Positions 30,401 to 42,813 of a DNA stretch of 58,237 bases are shown piece by piece; the first letter of the stretch is position 1; the number at the start of each line of letters is the position of its first letter. Below the pieces are notes generated by a model. That model searched no databases. It saw only the letters and a list, made by a program, of their open reading frames with translations, and was not told the DNA's origin. The translations under genes and the position numbers were made by a program. This stretch comes from Phialocephala subalpina (Eukaryota; Ascomycota; Leotiomycetes; Helotiales; Mollisiaceae). The stretch is taken from assembly GCA_900073065.1 (NCBI GenBank), contig FJOG01000045.1, positions 242,036 through 300,272 on the forward strand, in the 5' to 3' direction.

Positions 30401-31968
30401 TTCTTGGCTGCAGCAATCCTTGGTGGGAATACCAGCCCCAGCAAGACTGGGGAAGAAGGAAAGAATCTGATTGATCAGAAGCAACGAGCTGTTACTTCTG
30501 ACTGGTTGCTCATATGCCAGAAATGACGAACCGACGATCTGAAATAGCCCCTGGCTGCGCAACGCGGCGCCTCGTCCTGGACTCCAACTAGACCAAACAC
30601 TTATCTAAACATCCAACTTCCTCTTAAAACCTCATGACGATCCGAGCGCATGCATGGACGAAATGACGGATATCGGGGCTCTGCACCGGAAACATAGGCA
30701 AAACCGGGTCGAGATGCCAGTTCAGCCGCGTCAACCGCAACAACATCAACCAACAACATCAACGGCTTCTTCCATACATCTGGCAAGATAGTAAGGATTT
30801 GACGTACAAAAGGTATATTCGTCACGAGATTGAAGTACTCGGGATGATGAAAAATGCTGCCGGTACCAGATAGAATACCATGACTGGCATAACGCTGCAT
30901 CGCTCTCCCCGAGGTGCATAGCATCCCTTTTCCTTTGTCCCTTCCCGCGCCAGCAAAACGCGTTTCTTCATCAATCGGTAAGATGCGCCTGAATACAACG
31001 CACGATCTCGACCGGTGACGGATTAGGAAAGATCTCCTTGCACGTGATGCTGCAAATAAAGTTCTGACTTGAGCGGCATCCAAATTGGGGGAATGGTCAT
31101 CGGCTGCAACACATCGGCACTTCATCGCCTCGTAGGACGCCACCAATTGACTTATTTTGGAGTCTTGCAATGGGTGAACGTTGATTTCTCAAGGGTCGGC
31201 AGCAAAGGCGGACGCTATAAGCGGACAAACGTCCGTTTCAGGAACCCAGCTTGTCAGTGACAGCAATCTCGATGGTGTATTTTTCTGTAACAAGGTTTTT
31301 TTGACGCCGCACGGAGACATGCGCAGCGCTTGTCATCCCAGCCCTGATCACGTAAAGCTGGGGTCGTGATTGGCCAGGAGGTACGAGTAGCTTAGGTGCC
31401 CCCAAATTAAAGTCCAGGAATGCCTGTTGCACCACGTTCGCGCGTTCGGGTTATCGAAGTCTGCCCTGTCGAACATCCTTTGAATTGTGCCACGGGCGCG
31501 GAGCCCCTCTAAATATTCCCCGGGTATTCTCTGCAACGTTATCGCGATTTAGTACATAACCCGGGCGCTTATTTCCCAGGGTCAGTTCTTGACGTGGCTT
31601 GTGAGAGGAGGGGGTACGATATAGCCAATGGAGAAGAGGATCGTCAACGAAAGCAGGATTACTAAAATTCCCAATTTGTTCTAAAGCCCCACGAAAATAT
31701 AGGGCTGGCTCCTCCACTCCTCAGCCCAAGCGTGCTTGATTGAAGCTTGGCATCCCTAGAACACAAATTGTCTCGGGTTCGGTTGCATTTCTGCTTTTGA
31801 ACATATCCAGCATGGTTCCACTGTTGGAACTGGATTTATATCTCCTACGAGAACGATGCCATTTAATTCGAATTTTGCTCTTTTCGATGTTCCAAATCTT
31901 TGCTGTTGAATCCATACTTGAACTAATATAGATCTTTTCCCCTTTAACCCGCCTAGCGCGCTTGCACT
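27476..31968. other. Gene-poor 4.5-kb region
   Basis: No convincing gene in 4.5 kb, unusual for this window. It holds a foldback repeat (28520-28710) and scattered frames of up to 189 codons (30601-31170, minus) without recognisable motifs. On the minus strand at about 29973-30224 a hydrophobic stretch (ISVTGAFPVFLTSCLSILLNMF) could be debris of a membrane-protein gene, but no full model can be assembled. The last few hundred bases should contain the promoter of the Zn2Cys6 gene. Confidence 0.45.
28520..28710. repeat. Foldback repeat, 43-bp arms
   Basis: 28520-28562 and 28668-28710 are inverted copies (40 of 43 bases), sharing CTCGTACTTTCGTAC and AAATATTCCCAGGTTTTCTG, separated by 105 bp. 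The shape fits a MITE or a hairpin-forming relic. No target duplication was identified. Confidence 0.7.
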
Positions 31969-33825
31969 ATGTCGGACAGCACTGACACGAAGGAGGCCCC
32001 AAACACACCAAATACCAAGAAGGTTAGGGGGCGAAGAAGTACCAAAAGAAGTAGAACAGGATGTTTGACTTGCAAGTCTGTATATCGATCATCATTCTGT
32101 CCAACATAGCTGACAGCAAACAGATTCCGAAAAGTCAAATGTGACGAAAAGAAACCAGAATGTGATCGATGCATAACTTTTGGCATCGGCTGTGATGGCT
32201 ACGAGAAGCCAAAGCACAAGTTCAAGCCATCCATTCAACCACTACTCCCTCAGCATCCAACTCACTACAAGCTCCTCCCAGCACCATCCGGGACGTTGCA
32301 CTTCGAGAGTGAACTCGAAGAGAGCTATTTCAACCTCTTCCAAAATGAGACAGCTGCCGAGATCTCGGGAACCTTTGCTAACGCGTTCTGGGACCGAGTC
32401 GTCTTGCAAGCTTGTCACGAAGAACGATTTGTCTTGCATTCTGTGACGGCCTTGAGCGCTTTCAATACTTATCTCAAGCTTGCTCGAGAGCCCGACGATC
32501 CGTTGAATCCTTTTCTTGCCTCTCAACACACCGACTTCGCTCTAGCACAGTACCAGAGAGCTTTGCAAGCGATGCGAGGATCGTTGAGTCGAGGACGAAA
32601 TCCAAGGAAAGCGTTGATAGCGTGTCTCTTGGTCTGTGCTTTCGAAGGTCTCGTTGGCAACACGCTCACGGCTATTGCTCATGCACGGAGTGGACAGAAG
32701 CTCCTGGAAGAGTGGCTTGGCGAGTATCAACACTCGAAGAGCTATGTTGCCGGAATCTCCTCTCCAGCCCCACACGTCATCGAAGATCAACTCATACAAG
32801 CAGCTGGCTTCTTCGAAACCCAGATCATCGGATTCTTCGACCACAGACCAGTGGAGACACATTCATCAATGAAGCGCGAAGGTTCAGAGACTATACGGCT
32901 GATGCCTTCGAACTTCCGAGATCTCGACGAGGCACGTCGATACTGGGACTTGATCGGAAGACGAGTGATGCATTTCCTATGCGAGACATCCGCAAAAGGT
33001 CGAAGTCGATACCAGCTCGGTCGATGGACCCCACCTTCCAGCGATGAAGGAACCAAAGAAGACATCAACTTTGGTCCCAATTCCACACACCAAGCACACG
33101 TAACACCTTCCGAGATCCTCGCAGAATTCAAGCGGGAGCAAATGCAATACGGCCAAGAGATCCAACGCTGGCGATCAGCTTTCTCGGATCTCTACTCGAA
33201 GATCAAACGCTCATCGAATCGACGCCTGATCACGGGGGCGCACACACTGCATGTGAAAGCCCGAGGTCTGGAGATCGGACTCGCTGGAGCGATGGATACC
33301 AACAACTGCGCCCATGACAAGCATTTCGCTGAGTTCCGTGATGTGGTGAATGTATCGAGAGAGATCATCCGCGCGAAGAAGAGCTTCTCGAAAGGTGACT
33401 TCACAATCGAGCAGGGAATCCTACCCACGCTGCACATCACAGCTAAATGGTGTCGAGACCGCGTCGTGCGCCGAGAAGCACTCGCCATAATGGATTGGTA
33501 CGGCGCTCGCGAGGGACACTGGGATAGTGTCGTCATCACCAGCATTGATAGATGCCTAATGAAATTGGAGGAAGATGGGATCGAAGAAGACTATGTTCCT
33601 GAGAGCGCAAGGGTTCGAATAATTAATTTGACTGCGAATCAAGGCGACAGATGGGCGAGATTGGACTACATTCGCGGATCGAATCGAACGGGCGAAGTGA
33701 GGGGCACGGCGCGCGTGGAATGGCCTGGTTATGTAGGAAGTAGTCCGGCGACAGAAGCACAGGTGAATGGCATGTTGCATATACCAAGAGGAATGCCTTC
33801 GATGACGGGGCTGACGAGGACATAG
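31969..33825 (+). CDS. Zn2Cys6 fungal transcription factor
   Basis: Predicted structure is join(31969..32075,32124..33825), 602 aa. The 48-nt intron falls inside the zinc cluster; it starts GTCTGT (a weak donor), has an AGCTGAC branch site and ends ACAG. Splicing restores the perfect binuclear cluster: Cys32, Cys35, Cys42, Cys49, Cys52 and Cys59 in GCLTCKFRKVKCDEKKPECD-RC order, preceded by a basic stretch (RGRRSTKRSRTG). The remainder matches the fungal-specific factor layout: a 'FHFESELEESYFNLFQ'-like segment, a helix-rich middle region with FALHSVTALSAF-type sequence, and no homeobox or other DNA-binding domain. It should be a nuclear regulator binding CGG-type half-sites. No adjacent pathway genes suggest a target. 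The splice site inside the finger is a position often seen in the family. Confidence 0.88.
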
Positions 33826-35176
33826 TGACCATGTTGTTGTATGGAGGTTCATGAAACAAATGCACAAGCAAATTTGAATCCATCCTTCCTCACTCGAGAG
33901 TGCCGAGAAAACGAATTCGAACAAAACCGCACCCCACGAAAAATTGTCAACAACCCGAACACAAGCAGAACGAACTGAACGATGGATAAGGTGGAATGAA
34001 AACTTTATCGCATCCAGAGGTTTTTGTATTTTGAGGCCGCGCCTTGATGGTCGCCGGGTCGCGGAAACATGGTCCCGGCTGACGAGAATGAGATCCTTCA
34101 ACAAGGCACATGATCATGCCCAGCTCTTTGCCCAAAAATGGACAACTTTGCAATGTTTGGGATGAGAAATGATGACATCGGAAGACAAATTCCTGTCAAT
34201 TAGCAAAAATTACATACAATTGCCTTCGGGCCCGAAGCCGAGAAGTCGCTTAAACCTCACGTGAACCTCCTTTTTGCTGACCCAGAGATTGATCAGCTTT
34301 GGGAGAGAAACACCTGGCGGCAATCAATTACAAGTACTCATCCGATATGCATTGGCCCTGCCGAGAATATCGATCATCATTTCGTTCGTAATTACCGTAT
34401 GCGTAGAAGACTTCATCGAGTGATCCAGTCCGTACCATATGCCTCCCGGATCTTGCAGACTCGAAAGAAAGCACGTTAAGGGAGTTCGGAATCAGGTTCG
34501 ATTCTTAAAGCTGCTAGAGAACTGCGAAATAATGAATCGAGCTTGAGGCTGTGACAGCTCAACGGTCGCTGGACGAGGAACACTTGGATCATGGTCCAGC
34601 TTCGGGGCCTGGAAAATCCGTGGGTCAACCATGGCCAGATGTGGACTATCTCTGACAGCTCTCGGCGCCTCTTCGTGATAGTGGCATACATGTGGATTAT
34701 GAAGTTATTCCGACTTTGACATCCTGTAGTTGAAAGAGTTGAGAAGGAGTTATATGTCGTCGGTAGTTGAGAACGGAAGGGCCCACTTTTCACGGAACCT
34801 TGCCGCGGATCGGAAAAACCACATCCGAAATATTCCTTAACCTCCAAACCTTACTTCCATCATCTAAGAACTACCTCGACCATCTCACCCCCACCAGCAC
34901 CAGTATTGCACAGCACGTACAAAAGACCCCACGCCTTGAAGTCTACCACACCATAAACGATATGGACCTTTTTCTCCCTATGTTCGCGGACGATCTTCGA
35001 GATCAGCAGAAGCTTCAAGCTTAAAAGCCTCATCAAACAACCTACAGAGCTACGAAAGACTGCAGTACTGGCGGACCAGGAGATGGTAGTGCCATGCCAT
35101 CATCTAAATCTGTCAACATGATCAACGGATGCATCGTGGTCTGCTGGTACCATGGTCCGCGATGCAACGAAGTGCT
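33826..35176. other. Intergenic
   Basis: About 1.35 kb downstream of the transcription factor. Only short overlapping frames on both strands; nothing recognised. Confidence 0.45.
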
Positions 35177-35719
35177 TCAAGCACAGGTGAGCAAAGCTCT
35201 TTCTGGGTTCATCATGGCTACGTTCAAACTACTGGTTGCCCTCGAAAGCCGTTTACTCGAATTTGATAAGTAAGATAACATCCTTGAGCCTGGAAGCTCT
35301 TTAATCACCCCTTCCCTGACGTTTATTCCCCTCTTCTCTCGGCACGATGTAATACCATTCCTTTGTGATCTCCAATTCTCTGTTTGTCGCGGTTCACCGT
35401 ACTGCGCGGGCTGCTCTTGCGGCCACTCCTGCCAAACCATGGGGAGCCTCTTCACCGAATACCTAACTGCATACTTCAACGAGACTTCAACTTTTCCTGC
35501 AGACATTTTCTCGATATAAGCATATAAAGACGAATACGAAAAAGGCTGGAATGCTCGATATTGAAATGGAAATGGTGCCAACGCATCGCGCATAGACATG
35601 AGAGCTTCGCAAAGTTCGTCCTTATCGCCGTCGAGCGCCTCACTCGAATTATTCCTCTCGCTGGCGACAAAACTACACTTGGTCATGGGAGGAGGAAGCA
35701 GATCTTTGCGATCCGACAT
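35177..35719 (-). CDS. Hypothetical protein, weak call
   Basis: A 180-codon frame opens at the ATG at 35719. Its middle part reads like protein (MRDALAPFPFQYRAF, SLYAYIEKMSAGKVEVSL, LPMVWQEWPQEQP), with an aromatic and acidic mix, but no domain or transmembrane segment is recognised. The frame is open about 40 bases upstream of the ATG, so a small upstream exon is possible. It may be a fragment or a chance frame. No functional inference is made. Confidence 0.3.
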   Translation of the reverse strand: MSDRKDLLPPPMTKCSFVASERNNSSEALDGDKDELCEALMSMRDALAPFPFQYRAFQPFSYSSLYAYIEKMSAGKVEVSLKYAVRYSVKRLPMVWQEWPQEQPAQYGEPRQTENWRSQRNGITSCREKRGINVREGVIKELPGSRMLSYLSNSSKRLSRATSSLNVAMMNPERALLTCA

Positions 35720-35864
35720 ACGATATGGTTCATTTAGATCGCTGATGAGGCCATCTCAGCTATGGCTTAGTGGATCTGCCATGTCCATGATTGTGGAGTA
35801 CAACGACACGCAATCGATTCAGATGACGACCACGAATGCCGCATGCCAGATTCTGCTTGGGTAA

Positions 35865-36584
35865 ATGTGTTGGTGGCTTGTGGAGGAGTTTCGAGATCAA
35901 GACCCTGGTATAAAATATACAGTTATCTTGCAAGCACAGAATGTCGTGGAGTGTGACCATTGGAATACACGGAATATCGGTACGATTGGGCGGAAGACAA
36001 GGTCGGTTCCTCCTATCGCCCAGACGCCCCGAAATGGCTACCCAGATTACTTCGCTCCCTTGCGGCCTACAGATACTTGTCGAAATCTCTCTTACTGCCC
36101 AGTATACATTCTTTGCCAAGCCATTTTTGATCATCTTCCCGCATACATTCACCATTTACCTTGTTCATGGCCTGATTTTCTAGAGTTTGGGAAGTGCGAT
36201 TGCGGTGCATTTGAGTGTGGATCCTTGGCCTTTTGGACGAAAATGTTACTATTAATATCTGGAGATTCGTGCACGAGTTTCCTGTCAGCAGAGAGAGAAC
36301 ATTGTTGCCGTTTGGAGTCACTGCCAGAGCGGTTTGATTCTGATTTCATTCTGCATCGTCCTGAACTTGATGTCGTTCGCTTGCCACATGATATAACAAA
36401 TACAGCTCTGATCTACAAGTTCTCTTCGAAGCCATTGGATGTTGCATCCATCAATACAAGTAAGCTTGACCACAATTTCGCTTTCTCTCTGCAGAATGAC
36501 CGATGGTTGAGACATGCTCTCCCCCCTTTTGCAGCTTCGCTTACCGCCGAGATCAACGATAACCTACTTACCCGACAATCATAG
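35865..36584 (+). CDS. Hypothetical ORF of 239 codons, weak call
   Basis: A long frame beginning at an ATG at 35865, rich in Cys, Leu and His, without recognisable motifs, signal peptide or repeats. A frame this long is uncommon by chance in DNA of this composition but not impossible in 58 kb. A minus-strand frame of 131 codons overlaps its first half. It diverges from the weak gene at 35177-35719. No function can be suggested. Confidence 0.25.
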   Translation: MCWWLVEEFRDQDPGIKYTVILQAQNVVECDHWNTRNIGTIGRKTRSVPPIAQTPRNGYPDYFAPLRPTDTCRNLSYCPVYILCQAIFDHLPAYIHHLPCSWPDFLEFGKCDCGAFECGSLAFWTKMLLLISGDSCTSFLSAEREHCCRLESLPERFDSDFILHRPELDVVRLPHDITNTALIYKFSSKPLDVASINTSKLDHNFAFSLQNDRWLRHALPPFAASLTAEINDNLLTRQS

Positions 36585-36907
36585 CACCAGATCTCAAGCT
36601 CTGCTCTCGCAAGTGAGAAATCGATGTATAGCGGAATACAAACCTCATTGGGGGGTGGAATCCCTGCACATGCATGTGGCTGCGATCGTGGGGCTGACCA
36701 CAAGGTTGAACCGCCGCATTCTGTCCCAGCCCCCGACCACGATCCAACCTCCAAATACTTGGAAATATTCTCTCCCCTCCTCCAATGTATCTGCCATTGA
36801 AACCCTCGAGTCATCAGATATACTACGATTGATATCTAGCACCTGGATCCCAATCACGCCAATCATGCCGATGAAGACCCCGCGACAACCCCGCAGCCTC
36901 GCCCACC
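36585..36907. promoter_or_regulatory. Upstream region of the kinase gene
   Basis: About 320 bp preceding the kinase start; the last 100 bases are rich in C and T, as expected before fungal start codons. No specific motif identified. Confidence 0.4.
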
Positions 36908-39900
36908 ATGTCCTACCTCTCCGACTTTGAGCACACCAAACTAGACGCACAAGTCTTCCCCGGCTGCGTCATGCAAAAACACTACATCTCCTCCGCCATC
37001 TCTGGCCGGCGCCGGGTCCCCATCACCAAAGTATGGAAAGTTGAGAAGCTGCTCGGCAAAGGCACGTTCGGCGAAGTGCGACTCGAAGCCTGTTCCCCAG
37101 AACGTACAAATACAAATGAGAAGAGGGAGGAGAGGGCTGTGAAGAGGATATGGACGACAGGAACAGAGTTCAAGAGAAGTTATGAGAGAGAGTTGAAAGC
37201 GTTGTTGGAGTTTTCAAAGCCGAAGTATAAAGAGAGTGCGGTTTTCGTGGAGTTTTTAGGCTGGTTTGAGGATTTGGAGAGTGTGTATTTATCGATGGAG
37301 TATTTGCCGTTAGGAGATTTGGAGGATAATGTTTTGGCTGTTGGAGGCTCGATAGAGGAAGAGGGCGTCAGGGAGATTGCGGCGCAGGTGTTGGAGGGGT
37401 TGAGGATTATGCACTTGGAGAACTTTGCACATCGGGATTTGAAGCCGAAGGTTAGTCGTGGCCCTCTTTGATATATCTCATGGAATCTAGCTGATGATTT
37501 AGTAGAATGTTCTGGTCTGCCAAGGTCCACCGAACTGGTGGGTCAAGCTAGCAGACTTCGGATTGAGCAAACGTCAAACAGACGAGACGGGATTTCGAAC
37601 ACAGACGGGGACGTTTGCATACATGGCTCCAGAGATCCTCAACTACATCCCTGAGGTCGATCCAGAAACGTCGGAATACACAAATGCGGTTGATATGTGG
37701 GCTTTAGGGTGCATAGTCTACAGGCTGGTCTGTGGGATTGTGCCATTCCCTCCAGGTCCGTCGTTGGTCAAGTTTTGCGTGGATGGTTCTGCGTTCCCAC
37801 CAAAACTTGAGGAGTTAACTGGACTTGGGCAATCATTTGTTAAGGGCCTTATCGTCCCATATCCTTCTCGAAGGTTGACTGCTCAACAGGCTTTAGATCA
37901 TCCCTGGACACGATCTGGTAAGAGTTTCTTCCCATCTGGGGAATATGCAGCCGTTAATCAAGCCACCTCTAGGCCTCGAGACTTTAAATTTCGCGTCACA
38001 ATCGATCTCGTTCGGCGGATATGACACAGCAACTCATCCAGGTCTTCAGTCCCACGAACCTGCAACCCTAACGCCGATTGTGGATTCTGGTGCTGCTGCA
38101 CATGGTATTCCAATGACTTACCACCCACCCACCGTGGAAGACGAGAAGGAAGAGGCTGGGTCTGATACTGGTAGCGGGTCTGATGAAGTTGAAGAGCCCG
38201 AGTCTATGATGCGACCATCTCCGACTAAATTGAAGAGTTCAAAGAAGAATCAGGGCGGGCCATCGGACCGAGAGGAACCGAATAAACGATCGCCTCAAGC
38301 TCCAAGCGATCCGTATATCAACATTGTCAAGCCGCCTGCTCCCTCACCACCCCAACCAAATAACAAGCCGCCTGCTCCCTCACCACCCCAACCAAAGAAG
38401 CCCTCTCTTCAGTCATACATCTCACGTTCACAATCCCTTTCGCCCCCGCCTCGGAAAGCTCCCACTCGATCAAGAACCCAAGGCCGAGATCCGTACATGG
38501 TTGAACCACCACCTCCTCGTCCATCTGTACTGACGAAGCCATCACTTCAGGGAGACTCTTCCGGAAAACCGCCCCTGGTAACCCGGAAAGAGCCCACTCG
38601 ATCAAAGACTCAAGACTATCCCAGGAGCAAAGTCATCCCGCCGCTTCCAAGAGCACAGACATTTCGACCTGTAGACCAGGTGCCACCTATGAGGCGAGCC
38701 GAGACCTACACATCAGCTCGAACGCCGCCTCTTCCACGAGCTGCGACATTTCAGGCAGCAGATCGTAGACCTAGCAGGTTAAGGGAAGACTACAGCAGTG
38801 TTGGATCCGACTCCGACGATTCCTGGTTCTATGAAAAGCCTGCTCCTAGTCACAATCCGGCTCCAGGAAGGTCAGAAAAATCACGCCAAGACCCGGAATG
38901 GTCCGAATCAGAGGAATCCGGCGGCGGGGTCTCAAACTACTCTCAACACGATTCTGATCCCAGTGAGCTGAGCGACGCATCAAATTTTGGTGTTCCTAGT
39001 GAATCATCGCACCAAGTAGATCCGATGCCCATCTACACTCCAGCACAAGCATATACAAACGGAAGGAATGAGTTTTCAAAGGCCGTACCTCTAACACAGG
39101 AGATGCTTAATATCTTGAACAAGGCCAAGAGGGGTACATCGTCTACGCACGTTAGAGGAAATGCGCCAATCGAAGCTCCTGCCTATGCCCCACGAACCGC
39201 TACTCGAAGGGGGATCGAGAAGGTCGAAGAATGGATCAAGTACTTTGGAATTACTCCACGCGAGGGGATGGGAATACCATTTGAGCAACCTGATCCATCT
39301 CCAAGTTCAGGTCAAGCAAGTGGCTCACTAGCGATGGATATGAATCTTCCGGCATACTATGCTGATGAAAAGGGGTTTATTGAAGTCGCATCACGGCCGT
39401 CACCTCGCCACCACACACGGCATACTTCGACTAGAGATGGACTTCGGTTACCTCGCACCCACACACGACACGTCTCAACTGGAGACGTGTATGGTGTCCC
39501 ACCGAATGCCTTCTCTCCTAGATACAATTCGAGCGGATTCTATGCTACAGCTAACGGTACACGAGCCCCTGAATATGTACATATCGACCCCGAACTGCTT
39601 CGTAAGGAAACAAGGCCAATCCCTTCTGCGTCAGCAGCGCGGGCCAGAGAAAGGGTCGAACGCCGGTCTACTGCAGAAGAGGATCTTGTTCATCGTTACC
39701 ACATCCAGCTTGGCGAGGCAATAGGCTGGCTGAGGAACAATCCGCAAGCTATTGGGACAGAACAGGAGAAATATCATATTCGTAAGCGTGATGAAGCAAA
39801 CCAGTGGCTCTCTGACTGGCGACCTGGACGTCGACCATGGGGTAACGAGTATGGAGGAAAGGAAGTACGTCACGAAGGTACCGTGAGTTATAAAGACGGG

Positions 39901-39930
39901 GTCAGCGATGGCTATGACAGTGGTTGGTAG
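36908..39930 (+). CDS. Ser/Thr protein kinase with long disordered tail
   Basis: Predicted structure is join(36908..37450,37506..37917,37973..39930), 970 aa; both introns are 55 nt and keep frame. Kinase domain at about 44-317: glycine loop LLGKGTFGEV (48-57), lysine in ERAVKRI (Lys79), HRDLKPKN catalytic loop (Asp177), ADFGLSK metal-binding motif (Asp198), and GTFAYMAPEIL, so all catalytic residues are present. Fold details resemble CAMK-type kinases, but I cannot place it in a named subfamily. The 650-residue tail is low in hydrophobics and rich in Ser, Pro and Arg, with PPPR/PPLPRA motifs that could bind SH3 or WW domains. A small ordered patch near the end (RYHIQLGEAIGWLRNNP) may be a helical docking segment. 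The second acceptor was chosen at 37972 because nearer AGs break frame. Confidence 0.87.
38329..38400 (+). repeat. 36-bp tandem repeat in the kinase tail
   Basis: Two head-to-tail units, 38329-38364 and 38365-38400, encode KPPAPSPPQPNN and KPPAPSPPQPKK and differ only at the last codons. This is a recent in-frame duplication in the proline-rich linker. Confidence 0.8.
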
Positions 39931-40044
39931 GAGGAGAAGGAACTGAATTCTGAAGCTGCTTTGTCTACGCGCCTTGTCACCCTTTGTGGATGTCACCCTC
40001 CTCTCTTTCCTTTTCTAGCACATGCATAATACCCCCACCCCAAC

Positions 40045-42163
40045 CTAAAGCAAAGTCCTCCTCCACAACCCCTCCTCTAGCTCAATCGCCTTCTGCATAT
40101 GCTCCTTCATCTTAAACCCATGGCCCTCTCCCTTAAAAATCACCAATTTAACATCTGCTCCCTTCTCCTTGAGCAACTTCTCCATCTCTTCAGCTTGCTC
40201 TTGTGGAACGACTTTATCAATGTCTCCTTGTAGTAAGAGGAGGGGACGCTCAATATTCTTTGCGTGGAAACATGGACTACAATCAGGTTAGTTTACGGCT
40301 TTGGAGAATAGTGAGGTGGGTAATGGGGAGGGGAGAACTTACCTTCTGTCATGGTAGACTTTGTCTTGTTCTTCTTTTGTTGCGGAGGGAGGGAAGAGAA
40401 GGGCGAAGAGGTAATGGGATTCAAACTTATGCGTATCCGCCGCCAAACTCCTCAAATTCCCCACTCCATAAAGACTATTCCCAGCAGCAAAAGCCTTAGG
40501 AAAAGTACACATCCCCTGCAACGTCGTATACCCACCCGCACTTCCTCCCGTAATACCAACTTTGGAGCCATCAATCAGTCCCTTCCCAGCAAGATAATCG
40601 ATACAAGACACCGTATCTTCACAATCTTTCAATCCCCAATTATAATCCAACTCCTCTCGATACTTTCTACCATATCCGGTAGAACCGGCATAATTGACGT
40701 AGCAATAAGCATATCCACGAGAAGTATAATACTGAGCCCCCAGATTCAGCGCAGGAGAAACATGACTCGTTGGTCCTCCATGAATGAACACAATCATAGG
40801 TGGTTTCGCTCCACTCGGAGCTTCAAAATCGGGATTCTTGGGCGGGATGAACATCGCGTATGAAGTCCCGCCAATATCATCTCCATGCGTTCGAGGGAAC
40901 TCGATAGTCTGAGCAGGAGAGAAGACGGAAGTTGGGAGTTCGGCGTCGGTTGAGGACTTGAGGAGTTTCTTGGAGGAGGGGTTGGTGATGTCGATTAGGT
41001 AGAGGGCTGTTGGCGCGTCGAGGGAGCCGCTGATGACTGCTATTGAGGTGGATGAGACTTTCTTTACGGCGCAGCCTTGGATGCTGACTAGTCCTACTGG
41101 GAGCTCGGTTGTTGATTTCGTTGCTAAATCGAACAGCACCAGTCCATTTGTTGCTTTTTTGGTGTAGGTGATGACCAGTTGGTTTTCATTCATCGAGACG
41201 TATGTGCAGCTATTACCCATTAGTTGAGAACTTGGAAAAGGCATCACTTACAACCCAAGAATGAACTCCCGTCCCCCCAACTCCGCTTCTTCAAACCCCT
41301 TTATAGGAAGTAACTCCACATCCCCACCCTTCCCATCCGATCGATACAACTGCCAAAACCCCGTCCTATCACTACAAAACAAAAGCGTATCATCAACATG
41401 CCACTTCGGCTGCGCAATGCTCTCCGTCCTTGCCTGTCCCGTAATCTTAACAGCCTTCCCAACTTTCTCCCCATCCCAATCCGCGACATAAAGTTCTGTC
41501 CCTGTCCAAGGCATGTCAGGATGATTCCACTGCAGCCAGCAAATCTTCTTCCCATCAGGGCTGAATTTCGGATGAGCGTAGAAATCTGCTCCTGAGACAA
41601 TCACTTCCGCTTTCTTGGTTGAGGAGTTGATGATTGCGATGGTGTTGAACACTTCCTCGGCGCTCTTTCCTCGGTGCTCTTCTTGGATTGCGGCGATGAT
41701 GGAGGGGGTCTTGGGATGCACGTCAAAGTTCGCGAATCTTAAATTACTATCTGGTGCTCCTTTGATGATTTCTTTTGTCTCGCCAGAGGGAGTACGGATA
41801 AATACTCCATCAGAGTAGAAGTCGTTGAAAATGATACTTCCGTCTGGACTCACAGCCGCAGCTCCACCACCGTATTCGTGGACTTTTGTTCGGGCATTGT
41901 ACTCCTTGGGAACGATATCAATACTCTTGCCATCTTTGATCTCGACAATTGCAGCTCGGCCTTTCTCTGAAGGACGGCCTTCGATGAGGTAGATGGCTCC
42001 GTTTGTGGGCTGAGATGGGATGTCAGCATGCGTTTGATACAGGTGCGGGGTAACGAACATTGACATGAACTTCAGAGAATTGGAGACTGCTTCCTGATAC
42101 AATCTCAGTCGTGATAGGACTACTCCATGTGCCATACGCTGCGACTTTCTTTGTTGAAGCCAT
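40045..42163 (-). CDS. S9 family serine peptidase (prolyl-oligopeptidase type)
   Basis: Predicted structure is complement(join(40045..40276,40343..41209,41252..42009,42059..42163)), 653 aa. The three introns (49, 42 and 66 nt) all keep frame. The N-terminal exon (MASTKKVAAYGTWSSPIT) is needed to start the beta-propeller; its donor was placed after VHVN, the family continuation. Propeller blades occupy about 1-380 (for example KFSPDGKKICWLQWNHPDMPW). The alpha/beta-hydrolase domain follows with IVFIHGGPTSH, the nucleophile in GITGGSAGG, the acid in LLLQGDIDKVVP, and the His in GEGHGF. No signal peptide is seen, so it is probably cytosolic. This S9C-like type removes dipeptides or acyl-amino acids from short peptides. 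The substrate is not determined. Confidence 0.9.
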
Positions 42164-42813
42164 CTTGAATGGTGGCGTTCAAGTCGGAAGGCTTCGACGG
42201 TATTTGGAGGAATTGAAAACGCGGGGTAGGCGTAAGCACGGCGGAAAGTGCGATAAGAGTAGAGGTTGAAGAGAAGTGGGATGATGCTTTATGTGAAAGA
42301 GCGAGGACAAAGTCTTAGGCAGAAAGGGGAAGTTACCCCAAGGCTCCCACTTTCCTAATTCGGTTAGGGCATATCCAACTCGAATATCATTTCATCAACA
42401 TCTTGACAATCCGCGAGAGGCAAATGTAGTATACAGCTCATACGTGGCCTTAATGGTTGTTTAGATTCGTAGGCATCACAACTCAAATGTAACTTTGAAC
42501 ATTGGAAGTCACTCCTAGTCACGTGCTATATCAGTCTGCAAGGCAATCCGTGAAGTTCTCTGGATTCTTCTGAAGCTAATATTCTACTATGCTGTCATAT
42601 AGGTGTAGTCTATGCTATGCTTCTAATGCTGGTCTTAAAGCCAAGTAATAATCGGCCTCTTTCAACCCAAACTCCGAACTCCGTCCTCTGTCCTCGTCAG
42701 CGCAATGCTGTGAAGTCATCAAACATCCAGCCCATATCTCCGTCATGAAATACATTAATCGTCCCGTTCCATGTCGTTCCATCTCATCTCTCATCCAGTC
42801 ACCATTCTCTCTC
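42164..42813. other. Intergenic
   Basis: About 650 bp: upstream of the peptidase and downstream of the acyltransferase, both on the minus strand. No gene recognised. Confidence 0.5.

Noticed and set aside
29973..30560. Minus-strand hydrophobic pieces that could be exons of a membrane protein
   Set aside because: Only fragments could be read; no consistent splice model or recognisable family.
30601..31170. 189-codon minus-strand frame
   Set aside because: No domain, signal or membrane features and an implausible mix of residues; a chance frame is as likely, so it is not listed as a gene.
34490..34510. GGTTCGATTC string resembling a tRNA T-loop
   Set aside because: No matching acceptor, D or anticodon arms in the preceding 70 bases.
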